Source of the DNA: Spongilla lacustris
Taxonomy: Eukaryota > Porifera > Demospongiae > Spongillida > Spongillidae
Direction: 5' to 3'
NCBI GenBank assembly: GCA_949361645.1
Contig: OX442426.1
Location: 1,243,770-1,307,769, forward strand
DNA length: 64,000 bases
This document shows positions 24,331-36,698 of the stretch, piece after piece. The position numbers and the translations under genes are program-made. The notes under the pieces were generated by a model. The model was given only the letters and a program-made list of their open reading frames with translations. It did not search any database and had not been told where the DNA came from. The first letter of the stretch is position 1. The number at the start of each line of letters is the position of its first letter.

Positions 24331-25264
24331 TGTGTGCTGCCAGTCAGACATACACAACCAAATAGAGACACAAACTCCTACATGTCCACTACATTTACAT
24401 GCCTACTCTGGCTGCTTCAACTGTGTTATCAATTACAACCACTTTGTGGTTTATTAATTTTTATTTGGTAGGGCGCATGACCCTGTGAGTGTGAGAAAGC
24501 ACAAAATTCTTTTAAAAATAGTTTGTTACAATTGCACATACAAATGTAGGTAAAGACAAATGTTGTTTTGATGTTATATGTTTAATCAAAAACTATATGT
24601 AATATTTTCTTGTTATTGTATTGACAGTATTGTGTTATTAATATTTCATAATATGACCATTGTAAGACATTTTGTGATTCCATTACACATCTGGTGAGTG
24701 TGGCAGAAAATGGTGTTTCCACATAAGTTCTACATGTATGTTTTAAATCAATTTGTCATCGCAAAAAGTATCTATACATTTAAATAGGATGTTGTATACA
24801 TGTGTGTATGTGTTTTAGATCATGTATTTATAAGTACAAGCATGATGGGGTTCACTATTGTGTTAGGTTTATGTTGTGACATTTTTTTATTCCTTTCCTA
24901 TATTTGCTCAAACAATGTGAATACCAATCATCCCATATCAGGTGGTAAGTTATGGTAGATGGTTATTGTAGGTTATGATGTATTTGTCATTGTACTCACC
25001 ACCTATGCTGGTAGATGTTTTTTTTGTATACTACTGTGCTTACCACAGTGGGGTAGCCAGTATCCATGATGGTTCATGTGTACTTTTGATTAGTTTGAAC
25101 ATACATGTAGCACATGTTTATGATCATTGGAACCATGACAACCACTGTGTTAGAACTTTAATATGTTTAAATCTCTCAATTGCATAATACATGTATGTGA
25201 TGTTACACATTTTAATTACTGTAATAACAATTCAACCCTAACTCATCAGCTATCTCAACAGATG

Positions 25265-26010
25265 CAGCATGCTCATGAAACCATTCACACCATGTTTGTG
25301 TCTCCACCCCCTCCCCCTCTTTATCTTTGTAAATGTAGAGTGGCTGAAGTTTTCATCTCCTACATTCCAAAGAGGCTACCTATTTGGTGCACATGTCCAA
25401 TCACTATGAACCTGTTAGGCAAATGTAATAGTGTAACAGTACAATGCGTGATTTCGCACCCTACCGGTTACTTCCCTGGGTCTTCACATGGATGATAACA
25501 CTATTTGCATAGCAACTGGCCTTCATCTGGAAACTCTATTTTGCATCTCTCACATTTGCTATCCCTGTGGATCTAATGTGGACATGCTTGACACTCACGT
25601 GTATGCCACCTAAACATGACGTCCGTGGAAAAACCGCAAATGAAATATGTACCATGCCTATGGAAAGACCTCTATAAGCAGACCTGGCCTACGTGTCCTT
25701 TATGGGAGTAATGGGTTGTTTATATAAGCCGATTTTCTAGATATCTGTTCAAAATAAGCTATTCCAGCAATTGAGCTGTGCCATTGGGGCATCAAATAAA
25801 GCTATTTGCCTTAACATGTCTATCATCTACTGGTATGGCTGCTAAACATTTGGCAACCAAACATGTACCTATACACGTCCCTGGGTTTGCATCACAGCAG
25901 CTCCATGAATGTAGTACCCAGACATTTTTGGCCTGGTCGGTACACTTTTGGCAACCAAAATTGTACCAGGGAGGTAGTACATTTTTGGCTGCCAAAAGAC
26001 GTCCACTGTG
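25265..26010 (+). repeat. Intronic duplication, copy 2
   Basis: Partner of 18890-19780, same order of conserved blocks. Confidence 0.8.
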
Positions 26011-26628
26011 TACTTAACAATATTTAAATTATCATTTTAACCCTTTGGGTGCCAAGGGCATATTTATATACTATATATCACAGCTCAATGTCCATGATAA
26101 CAGAAATGGATGTACAATAATAACTCCATTCTGTTCTTGAAGATGGACAATGAGTTACAATGTAAGTAGAAGGAGGAATATGGTACATACATAAACTAAT
26201 TATCAGGACCCACGGTAGTGGGTCCTATGTAGGATTGGCTTCGTGGGCGTGGTTTTCGATCGAGCGTTTTAAAACAGTAACAAAGCATTGCCATTTACTC
26301 GCCAGCTCGCATATAATCCATAACAAACATGACAGATATGCACATATAACGTGAGCTTTGCTAGACAGTGCCGTTTACGTGGAGTGACAAGTCAGTACCA
26401 AAATTCCGCCATTTAATTTTTGTTCTTAGTCTTCCGTTCATCACGTATAACTCGCGACAGGAACGTCGTAAGAAGACGAGATTTGCTTCAAAACGTTGCA
26501 TTTTATTTCCAAACGTGCCCTTTCATACAAATAAGACCTACAGTTCTTAGCTAGTGATGAAATGCCGTGAAATGACCCAGGCAGGTGCATTTCATTATCG
26601 GTGAAAATTCTCGGTTGCCTAGCAGTAT
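26011..26628. other. Intronic flank, no gene seen
   Basis: Contains a short hairpin (AGGACCCAC / GTGGGTCCT at 26207-26226). Nothing else recognised. Confidence 0.4.
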
Positions 26629-28672
26629 GTAGGCACTGCGGAATCCTTGATTTTAGACCGTAAAATCCTAGACGTCAGAAGAAAAATTTTCTGTTTGCTA
26701 TTGTAAAAATATTTATTGACACCATTTGGTAATAACGATCTAGTAGCTTCATTGTGCTTCATTGTGGCTTACTATGCATTCAGAACGACTGCCGAATGCG
26801 TGAGCAATAGACCAGACTAGTGTTTAAGTTTTAAAACACGCACCGTATTTATTAAGTGTTGTTCAAATCGAATATAGTTTTCTGGCCACGATTTTCGACT
26901 CCAAAACGCTGCGTCCCCTCCACGGTAAGTACTCTCCCCTCTAGATAGTTAATCCTTCTATCTTTCTACGAAGTTTCATAAAGATTTGACGAAGCGCAGG
27001 GTACCTTCTACGATGCGCCAGTTACTGAACATCTTTGGACCGATACATCAAATGGTACTATACACCAGGATCTACAGAAAACATAATTTTTTTATAACTT
27101 AGATCGTAACTTTTGGGTTTGGATCACTAAAAATGTCGGAATTCCTATCTGACACTGAATTTCCAGTGTCAAAACATTAAGGTATCTTCAGGTTAAGGTT
27201 TTTGGCTTACAACTCAACGAATATTATGACTTAAGAGCTCCTTTTTGTTGCACAGATTTGGAATGTTTGAACTCTTAACTCCAATTCGTTGTGAAGTTAG
27301 GATTGTTTTTATAAGGTTATTGATATGACTGCTGCTTAGCATCATTACGGCCGAATTAGTTCGACTTAAGAGATGAAAATCATGTCATGCTATTCAGAGG
27401 TCACTAAAGTAACCATATAATTTTTAATAATTTATTGGACATTTGCTAACCATACTAAACATTGCTATAAAGGCAGAAAAGCTTAAAATTTTAAGAAATT
27501 GTATTTAATGTTAGGATTCTTCAGTAAATGTATTTGATTACGTGACGTCACTGAGGGTGTGCGTACTACAGATAGCCAGTTATCCGCATCAAACGCCACG
27601 GGTTCTTTTCAGAAATCAGAACCAGTGCAGCTTGGCATCCCAAAGGGACCACTCTGGAACAAGAACCACGAGCCTAATCCGAAAGATCGTGATATGACGA
27701 GTCTATTAGCGGAAGATCTCAGAGGAGGCACAAGCATGGTGCTTGTAGAACTCGTTAAACGAATCAGAATTTCAGCTGATGCTTATGACATAGATTGCAG
27801 CAATATAATAATATATATACATGCATATATAATCAACAATGTTGATGTTAACCGAACAGCCATAGCTGCATGCACTGGTACTGCAACGAGCATACAATAG
27901 TCAGCCAGGTGAGGGCCTTTATACATAGTATATACCACCACGTTCTACTATGGTTTTCAAGTGTAGCTGTGAATGATTATAGTTACATGCTTATAGCCTC
28001 ATAAGATGACGACTATACATCTTGCAAATTATATATACTATGACAATTCCATAGGAGCAGCAAACCTTCATTTCCAGAGTATTTGCTAATTTAACTTCTC
28101 TGCAAGGTGCATGTAAATTTCACAAACGTACTATACGATGGGCAGATAACTCATAAAGCATGCAAGTTACCAAAACTAAAAGTAAAATATTGAATGATGG
28201 ATGAATCTGAAGAATAAGGAACTGACGGTTATTTACATGCTCGTGGACTATTTAATTGGTGATGTGGTGTTTGTGGCCAATGAAAATAATATTCCTCATA
28301 GCTAAATGATATTGTGCTCAAGTGTATGCATGCTAGACAGTTTTATGTTCACAATTTAAAAATATACATGTGATGAATTTTAGTAAAAACCTTCTAAAAG
28401 TCTTAGAACCACTTATATGCAATGTTTGGAATTAATATCTTACAGAATGGCAAGGTTATGCTTTATTGTTCCTCAACCGTCACAGTTTTTATTTGCGATT
28501 ACGCATTGACCGCTGTACTAAAAAAGTTGTCACTTTGGTGCTACATATCTCCGGTGCTAAATACGCTACGGTGACGCATAAAGTACTGTTAAACGCAGCT
28601 TTTTTTGCTCTTTCTAACGATAATAATATTATAATCTTTTGAGCATTTAAAAAAAAATTCCGCAGTGCCTAC
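26629..28672. mobile_element. Non-autonomous TIR element, 2.0 kb
   Basis: The ends are inverted copies of GTAGGCACTGCGGAAT, flanked by AGTAT on both sides (26624-26628 and 28673-28677); a 3-bp GTA duplication is the alternative reading. No transposase is encoded. It contains the motif GAATTAGTTCGACTTAAG near 27354, also found in the arms of the DDE transposon at 32956-36121. A coding-like segment at 27559-27900 contains ATGSFQ, resembling an upstream piece of that transposon (TTGSFQN near 35445). A relationship between the two is plausible. Confidence 0.65.
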
Positions 28673-28993
28673 AGTATGCAATATGACCGCGTCTTAATTT
28701 ACTGTTGCCAGGCTACGCACATGTACACAGCTGCAGACACGTTTACAACAGGCGGTTCTAATTCAGCAAAGGACCAAGCCAAAGATAACGGCTCGTTAGC
28801 AAGGAGATCTCTCAGTTTAGGATATCCAAAGAACAATGGTAGGCCGGCCTATCAAAGAAATAAAAGGAGGCCTATATATACTCAGACTGCACATAAGAGG
28901 AATCTAAGCGTCCTATACATCGCAACGAATACACTAAGCCATATATTATATTGAACACTTCTCAGTGGCAGAGACAAAAAAAAATTAGGGGAA
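28673..28993. other. Flank with a weak exon candidate
   Basis: 28762-28840 is open (GGSNSAKDQAKDNGS) between TTTACAACAG and GTAGGCC on the + strand. No family was recognised, and this is too weak to call a gene. Confidence 0.25.
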
Positions 28994-29291
28994 CAAGTAA
29001 ATCAAAAACTTCTCTATCGAGAAAGTGATTGGTGGGATGTAGGATTGGTGGTGCAAAAAGTATAAAGGAAACAAGGTACAGTATGTTAAAGTGAGGTTTG
29101 GTAGGATCCTACAACTATAACAGTCCTACATTTGCAAATAGGCTTCTTCATTTGCAAATTCAGGACTGTGAGTTGTAGGATTCTACCAAACCTCACTTTA
29201 ACATACTTATACCTTGTTTCCTTACTTTTTGCACCACCAATCCTACATCCCACCAATCACTTTCTCGATAGAGAATTTTTTGATTTACTTG
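28994..29291. mobile_element. Hairpin MITE, ~300 bp
   Basis: The two ~140-base arms are almost perfect inverted copies (CAAGTAAATCA, CTCTATCGAGAAAGTGATTG, GGATGTAGGATTGGTGGTGC, AGTGAGGTTTGGTAG). The whole unit would fold into one long hairpin with a loop near 29140. No coding capacity. Confidence 0.92.
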
Positions 29292-30800
29292 TAGCAAGTA
29301 GTACAACTCTTCAAATTCTTGCAACACTACATGTACACAAACTGTTACCAGTGCATCCCACAGGTCATATGCTTAGGTGTGCACATTTTTGGAGTGGGAG
29401 AAACTAATGCAAGTAGTTATCAACAACTGACAGTTTGTGCAAATCATATACATGTACAGTACTTGTGACATGCAAACATTATTTGGTACATGTAAATTGT
29501 ACAATCAGTGTACATGCACAAGGTATACCATGTACATAATTATATCATTATTATACACATCTGGCACCCAAAGAGATAAAAGGGCATGTGAAACGTGTTT
29601 AACCTTTCATTCATGTGTGCAGCTAATGCACCAGGGGAGTGGTAGGAAGGTGGAGCAATAGAGCAAAGCAAACCAACAGTTCAACTTTGGGGATGTGGGA
29701 CATTGAGTAGTAAAGTGGTATGAGGGGGTAATGTAGGATATCTTTTGGGGGTGCACATGGGAACAATCTCTGATCACCACATTAAGCAAGCACCAAGTTC
29801 AATTGTGTTACTTTAGGTAGCACTTAAGAAAATTAAAATCTGATATGACTTTTATCACCAAGTAGTCCATCAGTTTTATGACCATCTGTACATTTGTTTA
29901 CAACCATGTATTCAAATGTATATATTTCTGTTAAACTCTTTGAGTCATTCTATTTCTCTTTGTGGTGGTTTATTAAATTTGTAGATGTAAATCTTTTGTG
30001 TCCACATTTTTTAAAGCTATGACCATTATATAACATTTTGTTGTTCTATTTGGTCAAACACCATAAATTAACATATCAGTTGGTGTTTGTCATTGTACTC
30101 TTTATTTTGGATGATGCTTGATTAGAAAGCTGATTTAGGATCCTACCTGACCTGTATTGTGAAAGATCGGTAACCTGTCAAAAGCCTGGCCTATAGGGGC
30201 ATTCAGGAGTTTGAACTGTGCTGTGTTGTAGATATGAATCTAAGGTTAATTGGTGTTGTTGATGGTATGTGTATAAAAGCATGTGTATTGGGCATTAAAA
30301 TTGAGTTCTTCGAGTAAAGTAATTACGAAGGGGAGTTACGTGGTGGTAATCTATATACGTTAGGTAATCTATATACGTTAGGTAGCGGAGAGTGGGCTGC
30401 TTAAGTTCGAGTGGAACTACAGGTCCGTCACATGTATTGATGATAATTTTTTTTCTTCAATCCTGGATGCACTTTTAACACAAACGGGCCTGGATATGTA
30501 TCTCAAAAAATCATTAGTTTGCATTAACGTTTTACATATCTGTAAAGTATAGGACAACTAGGTACAATGTACATGTATACAAGACATGTTCATCAGGTTT
30601 GATTTCATTAACCATGTCTTGAATGGATCAAAGGGGATATATAATTAATTATATGAAGCTTTTATTTGTTGCACAACATGTTTCAGATAATTTTGATGTC
30701 ACACCTGAAAGCAAGTGGTTTCATTGAAACCTGTAGAGGACATGTAGTATTTCATGTTGTGAGAAGTTTTTGTTTATATATTTATTCTTTTTCTTTGCCC

Positions 30801-30864
30801 GGGTCACCTTGATATCGTGACTGTCCTGTTGTCTCATAATGCTGATGGCACCATAAAGGATACG
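30801..30864 (+). pseudogene. Ankyrin exon C, truncated copy
   Basis: Encodes the second half only (GHLDIVTVLLSHNADGTIKD) before the donor GTACTG. The first part of the exon is missing. Confidence 0.7.
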
Positions 30865-31174
30865 GTACTGTACCTACATGTAATATTATGTACAGGGTGT
30901 ATATGTTTGCAGTACATGCACTAGGAAAGGTAGTGTGCATATTGTGCTATAGTGTGCACTTTTTTATCTGCTACACGACCTACTTGTGCATGTGTAGGAA
31001 TATTGAAATTCGTATTGTTAAATTGAGCAGCATGTATATTTGAGTGATATCATGCTTTGTGTAGTTTGATTGAAACCTGACACAGTACGTGTACATTAAA
31101 ACAGTATTTCATGTTTTGAGAAATTAAGGCTGTTCATACTCTAGATAGAAGGAAATCTATTTTTCGCTCCCCAG

Positions 31175-31273
31175 AATGGTTCCACTCCTCTTCACATAGC
31201 TGCTGAAAAGGGCCACCTTGATGTCGTGACTGTCCTGTTATCACATAATGCTGATGGCACCATAAAGGATAAT
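31175..31273 (+). CDS. Ankyrin exon C, copy 1
   Basis: Exactly 99 bases, one whole 33-residue ankyrin repeat (NGSTPLHIAAEKGHLDVVTV then LLSHNADGTIKD), between CCCCAG and GTACTC. Copies 1 to 3 each lie in a ~400-base tandem unit that includes intron sequence. Confidence 0.85.
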
Positions 31274-31564
31274 GTACTCTACCTAGTATTATGTGCAGGG
31301 TGTATATGTTTGCAGTACATGCAGTAAGAAAGATAGTGTGCATGTAGTGCTATAGTGTGCACTTTGTAATCTGCTACACGACCATACCTGCGCATATGTA
31401 AGAATATTGAAATTCGTATTGCTAAATTGTCACATTCAGCAGCATGTATATTTGAGTGATATCATGCTTTGTGTAGTTTGATTGAAACCTGACACAGTAC
31501 GTGTACATTAAAATTAAGGCTGTTCATACTCTAGATAGAAGGAAATCTATTTTTCGCTCCCCAG

Positions 31565-31663
31565 AATGGTTCCACTCCTCTTCACATAGCTGCTGAAAAG
31601 GGCCACCTTGATTTTGTGACTGTCCTGTTATCACATAATGCTGATGGCACCATAAAGGATAAG
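31565..31663 (+). CDS. Ankyrin exon C, copy 2
   Basis: 99 bases, as copy 1 but with HLDFVTVLL. Acceptor CCCCAG and donor GTACTG. The flanking intron is almost identical to that of copy 1. Confidence 0.85.
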
Positions 31664-31994
31664 GTACTGTTACCTACATGTACATGTAATATTATGTACA
31701 GGGTGTATATGTTTGCAGTACATGCACTAAGAAAGGTAGTGTGCATATTGTGCTATAGTGTGCACATTGTAATCTGCTACACGACCTACTTGTGCATGTG
31801 TAGGAATATTGAAATTCGTATTGTTAAATTTTCGCATTGAGCAGCATGCATACATGTATTTGAGTGATATCATGCTTTGTGTAGTTTGATTGAAACCTGA
31901 CACAGTACGTGTACATTAAAACAGTATTTCATGTTTTGAGAAATTAAGGCTGTTCATACTCTAGTTAGAAGGCAATCTATTTTTTCCACCTCAG

Positions 31995-32093
31995 AATGGT
32001 TCCACTGCTCTTCACATAGCTGCTGAAAAGGGCCACCTTGATGTGCTGACTGTCCTGTTATCACATAATGCTGATGTCACCATAAAGAATAAG
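31995..32093 (+). CDS. Ankyrin exon C, copy 3
   Basis: 99 bases (NGSTALHIAAEKGHLDVLTV). Acceptor CCTCAG, donor GTACTC. More diverged than copies 1 and 2. Confidence 0.85.
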
Positions 32094-32220
32094 GTACTCT
32101 ACCTAGTATCACACACATTAAGAAAGTTAGTGTACATATAGTGCTATAGAGTGCACTTTGTAGCTACATGACCAAAGCATTGATGGTATTTGACTTCATA
32201 ATAGCTCTCTGTTTTGCAAG

Positions 32221-32289
32221 GATGGGCAAACAGCACTTGGTATCATGAGATCAAAATATCCAGGAGATATTGCTAAGGTATTTGTAAAG
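32221..32289 (+). CDS. Ankyrin-terminal exon D (upstream paralogue)
   Basis: 69 bases, phase 0, between TTTTGCAAG and GTGAGA: DGQTALGIMRSKYPGDIAKV then FVK. Matches 53082-53150 in the intact gene. It is a half repeat that caps the ankyrin stack before the coiled coil. Confidence 0.8.
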
Positions 32290-32403
32290 GTGAGACAAAT
32301 TCCATCATAGTGTGTTAAAGGGGATTTTGATAGTGCAATCTCTGGTACTTGAACCTTCGCTATCCATTTAAAATTCATTATTACAAATGTATTATAAAGA
32401 ATT

Positions 32404-32770
32404 TGGCACATATGAACTCGGTACCGTTTTTAATGATGATTTTTAATGTGTTTTGAGAACGTTATATTTCCAAAACCATACATCCGTTTTTCGTGCCAAA
32501 TTCGAGAAACTTATTGCCTCATCCCTTACGTACATATATTACGATTTTGATGTTATAGATTCATTCTGCTGGCTGTATCCGAGGCCTGATAGGTCCCGGA
32601 GGTAAAACGTATCATAACTCCAACACCGAAAATACTTCTAATGCCAAATTAGAATCACTGGTAGGAAAATGGTGTCCAAACAAAGGTAACTTTTCGCTAT
32701 ACCTTTATAGCGATGGTTCAGGCGAGGCTTAGTGTCAAATTTAGTGCAGCGGTGAAGCATTTTGTAAATT
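32404..32770 (+). repeat. Left terminal inverted repeat of the 8.4-kb element
   Basis: Reverse complement of 40390-40756 with scattered differences. The best-conserved part is ATAGGTCCCGGAGGTAAAAC (GTTTTACCTCCGGGACCTAT on the right). Confidence 0.9.
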
Positions 32771-32955
32771 TACGTAGAGCAAGGGAACCTATTAAGGAAC
32801 AACCAACTTCCCTTGACTGATGCAGACAAACTATGCATGCTAGAGAGATTATTCAAACACTGTTGGATAGAGAATTTAACGTAGATTACAACTATGCTAA
32901 AATAGGAAATGTTCCATGAATCCTGGTACTGAAAACTCACTTTTCGGCAAACATG

Positions 32956-35900
32956 CAGTGTTCCACACTTAAAGCTTCCAAATCCAAAAAATTTGGTTTT
33001 TTGCTTGTAACTTTTCAACCATATGAGTATAAACAAAAAGGATGGGATATTCAGATTTAGCCATCGTTTCTGAGTAAGATGAACATATTTTTGTTCAATT
33101 ATTAAGTGTAAACAACAACAGCATATTAATAAATCATAAACGGTTTCAAGTACTATTTTGATCGATAATTCCCGTAAGGTAATTAGCTAAGCGTTCAAAT
33201 TTGGGATTCTAATAGTGCTGTATGCTGTCTATCTTTCGTAGCTGTTCGTTGTCTTAAGTCGAGCCGGTTTGATAGATCGGTCCAGTTTTGTGATTTTTCG
33301 GGGGTACTTAAGCATATGCGATGGTTCGGTCGAATTAGTTTGACTTAAGGTCTGAAATTTAGGGAACATGATTATAAAGTGCTAGTAGTATCTCTATATT
33401 TTTTAATATTTTCTGCACATCTGCGCAAATAATGTAAAGCAATATTTGAAAGCGTAAAAGCTTACGAATTACATCCTTTTTTCAATACAAGCTCATTAAG
33501 TGACGTTTCACGTATTTCCTGTACACGTCACACAACGCGGCGCTGCGCGTATAGCGCGCATAATATTACATGTACTTCTTAACACCATTAACGTACACCG
33601 GATAATGATGACATAAAAGCACAATTTCTACTATATACACCAATAGCAGTACAGACTTCAGTCATCTTGCACTTGCACTCTTTCACAGCAAAAACTGCAA
33701 CTTAACTGCTAGTAGTACTTACTCTTCTATGTGATTTGTATACTTTAACTACTTTATCTACCTCACTTCCATCTGATCCATTTCTGTAAGCTTGCTCATA
33801 ATCTCTACACTTTCTAAAAAATTTATAAATAAGTTCTTTGGAACAGCTTTCCAGTCCTTCAGGGACAATCTTCCTTAATGTATTAATCTTTCCATTTGCA
33901 TAAGCTCTTGTATGCTTCTTTGCATGGCACCAAACCCTTTCAATTGGACTTAGTTCACAATGGTATTTTGGAAAAAACAAGCACAGATGCCCACGTTGTT
34001 CTATATACTCTTCTAAAATCGACTTTTGTACTCGAAAATCATCAAATGTTTTCAATGTACTCCTCATCTTGTCTGCATTCATTCCCCTAGTGTCAATTCC
34101 TCTCTCCTGTAAAACCATTTTCATTCCCTTAGGTCTGCCATCCTCTAGTACCAAGTGTTGAATTTCACCATTCCAAACAGTGTCTCTTAAAATTGGTTGC
34201 TTGCCACCAACACCTACATTCATTTTTTCAGCATCAAGTTGATCATCAGCTACTTTTTTATGTGAAGGGGCATTGTCAAAAAGAAATAGTCCACGTGCAT
34301 GAGGATACTTTGCTTCAAAAATTTTTACAGCATTTTCCACTTGAATCATTAAACTATTGTTATTGAAATATCCATCTTTATGTACTTCTATCATTACACG
34401 AGCCTTGTTACCATTAAATTCTAAGTATCCATCACATTCATCAATAAAGTCAGACACCATTATAGAATTTCCAAGGGATTTCTGCTTCAGCACACTTGTT
34501 TGACTATCACCCCAATAATATGACTGGTCGCAATTTGCATAGAAGGTACTTTCATCATGCACTACTCTAATTAAAGGTCTTACATTAGCTGGACAAACTG
34601 GATGCAAATTGTCTGCTGTAATTGTTATTTTATCCAGCTCAAATAAAGTACTTACAAATTCTCTTCTATGCTGAATAACATCCTGTCTTTCATGTCCATC
34701 AAAATAGACACCCTTTTGATGATGAACTTGACTAAATCCAAATGAGTGGAGCCATCTTCTTGCAGTCTCAGTAGATAGACTTTGGTTGTATTCTTTATTA
34801 ACCCATTCAGAAAACATTCCTGTTGTTAAGTTTGGTTCTCCCTTCTTGCATGCATTACTTCTTATGTAGCTACAGGCATGCATTTTAAACTCTTCGTCAT
34901 GGACTAGTGTTTCATATTTAGGAAATTCTCCCCTTTCTGATGAAAGAATGTATTCAACTTCCTTACTTGTAATGTCCTCATTGCCATGAGACAACACATT
35001 AAAAATACTTTGCATATATGACTGCATCCAACTTCTTATGGTACGATCAGAATAGCCGCTTACCTGTGAGGCTTTGATAGCTGCATCACATATACCCTCT
35101 CCCCAGTCCTTCATGGCAGTTCCCATCAGCACAATACCTAACGCTTTTTGCAGCTCAAATGAAGCATTTTGTTCAATGAAACTCAGCAGGTAGTCCAGCC
35201 CTTTCTTGAACACCTCTTCGTGTTTTTTGAAAATTACGTTTATTGTGCTTTCTGAACACGCTGAATCAGAGATTCGTTTCTTCTGTGAAGTAAAACAGCC
35301 TGTAATTGCCGCTAGTGAATTCACTTTGCAGGTACGTTTGGCATTGTCGTTTGATGGAAAGGTTTGGTTTGCCCCCGCTTCAGATCAACCCACCTGCTCG
35401 ATTGTTTGCAGACTATCACTACGTCTGTTTGGTTCTGAAAAGAACCCGTAGTACCAGTGGTAGCTGCAATCGACTCCGAATGATCGTCAACAAACGCCAT
35501 TTTCTATTCCAAGGAACGAATAAAAGACGTTAATTTGGCCGCTTGTACGTGACGTCAGATTTATCGCAGAATACGGAGGAAAACGCTCAATTAAATAAAA
35601 TGACAAGAATTTAGAACTTTTTCACACTTGTAAAACTATTTGGGGTACTCAAATACGTGGGGGAAAAAATATAAAAAATATACTAATTATATAGGGTCTA
35701 CGCTACTATTTGTTTTCATTTTCAGACCTTAAGTCAAACTAATTCGACCGAACCATCGCATGTGCTTAAGTACCCCCGAAAAATCACAAAACTGGACCGA
35801 TCTACAAAACCGGCGCGACTTAAGACAACGAACAGATAAGAAAGAAAGATAGCACAGAGCACTATTAGAATCCCAAATTTGAACGCTTAGCTAATTACCT

Positions 35901-36121
35901 TTCATGAGTTATCGATCAAAATAGTACTTGAAACCGTTTATGATTTATTAATATGCTATTGTTGTTTACACTTAATAATTGAACAAAAATATGTTCATCT
36001 TACTCAGAAACGATGGCTAAATCTGAATATCCCATCCTTTTTGTTTATACTCATATGGTTGAAAAGTTACAAGCAAAAAACCAAATTTTTAGGATTTGGA
36101 AGCTTTAAGTGTGGAACACTG
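32956..36121 (-). mobile_element. Nested DDE transposon, 3.2 kb
   Basis: Inverted arms of roughly 430-450 bases (32956-33410 and about 35690-36121) start with CAGTGTTCCACACTTAAAGC. The arms carry GAATTAGTTTGACTTAAG, a motif shared with the elements at 26629-28672 and 58600. Between the arms lies one long transposase frame on the minus strand. CAGTG tips are common in Tc1/mariner-type elements, but a TA duplication is visible only on the right. Confidence 0.85.
33702..35324 (-). CDS. DDE-type transposase (IS630/Tc1-like)
   Basis: 540 codons, uninterrupted. An N-terminal helical part, probably DNA-binding, includes SGYSDRTIRSWMQSYM near residue 90 and SLSTETARRWLHSFGFSQVH near 180. The DDE core has VVHDESTFYANCDQ (Asp about 256), LFLFDNAPSHKK (Asp about 350) and CELSPIERVWCHAKKH (Glu about 462). 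The SPIERVW box is typical of IS630/Tc1-related enzymes, but the last spacing of about 110 residues is far longer than in classical Tc1/mariner, so the subfamily is open. The first codon used is GTG right after TGCAAA; translation probably enters from an upstream exon (an ATG-led frame at about 35500-35390 is a candidate). Confidence 0.85.
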   Translation of the reverse strand: MNSLAAITGCFTSQKKRISDSACSESTINVIFKKHEEVFKKGLDYLLSFIEQNASFELQKALGIVLMGTAMKDWGEGICDAAIKASQVSGYSDRTIRSWMQSYMQSIFNVLSHGNEDITSKEVEYILSSERGEFPKYETLVHDEEFKMHACSYIRSNACKKGEPNLTTGMFSEWVNKEYNQSLSTETARRWLHSFGFSQVHHQKGVYFDGHERQDVIQHRREFVSTLFELDKITITADNLHPVCPANVRPLIRVVHDESTFYANCDQSYYWGDSQTSVLKQKSLGNSIMVSDFIDECDGYLEFNGNKARVMIEVHKDGYFNNNSLMIQVENAVKIFEAKYPHARGLFLFDNAPSHKKVADDQLDAEKMNVGVGGKQPILRDTVWNGEIQHLVLEDGRPKGMKMVLQERGIDTRGMNADKMRSTLKTFDDFRVQKSILEEYIEQRGHLCLFFPKYHCELSPIERVWCHAKKHTRAYANGKINTLRKIVPEGLESCSKELIYKFFRKCRDYEQAYRNGSDGSEVDKVVKVYKSHRRVSTTSS

Positions 36122-36328
36122 TACCTCAATGTATGGGAAAGGTACCAAATAAGGAACAACCACATCAAAGGGTTGTTATATAAACACTCAACCGCATGGG
36201 GTTTGCTTTGGAGAGGGAGCGGATGCTACTTGCTAAAGAATGTAATGTCTATCCTCTGGTTGCTTAATTTTGGCTGATAAACGACAGGCCTGTCTCCACT
36301 ACGTGGGGTAGATGCTCTTCCTGAAGAC

Positions 36329-36562
36329 ATGGTTGGACCCCATGATACAATCATGGCACCATGTGGTGTGTCAGGGGCAGCACTTTCTGATAAAATCACC
36401 ATTGTAGGCTTTATTGAGGATGATGTGGCACAAGAGGTGAAGAGGTGGGTTGATATAAAGGCTGCTGCAATGATGACAGAAGAAGATCTGCAGTTATGCC
36501 TGAAATTGTCAATTCAGTACCACTCCACTGATCTATGTGGCTGCATGTGCAGTACGTCCTGA
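36329..36562 (+). CDS. Coding fragment, unidentified
   Basis: A 77-codon frame (MVGPHDTIMAPCGVSGAAL, then TIVGFIEDDVAQEVKRWVDI and EEDLQLCLKLSIQYH) with protein-like composition. It lies just outside the nested transposon and inside the 8.4-kb element, so it is probably an exon of that element's gene. Not recognised. Confidence 0.4.
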   Translation: MVGPHDTIMAPCGVSGAALSDKITIVGFIEDDVAQEVKRWVDIKAAAMMTEEDLQLCLKLSIQYHSTDLCGCMCSTS

Positions 36563-36698
36563 GCAGGTGCAACATGCTGTCGTTTAGAATGGACCTCTCC
36601 TCAAAGTTCAGAAAGTACCATTGATAATTGAGATGGAGAAAGCTTAGATCCATAGGACAACGCTATCACTACTACAAGTACTCAATTTAAGCATTTGA

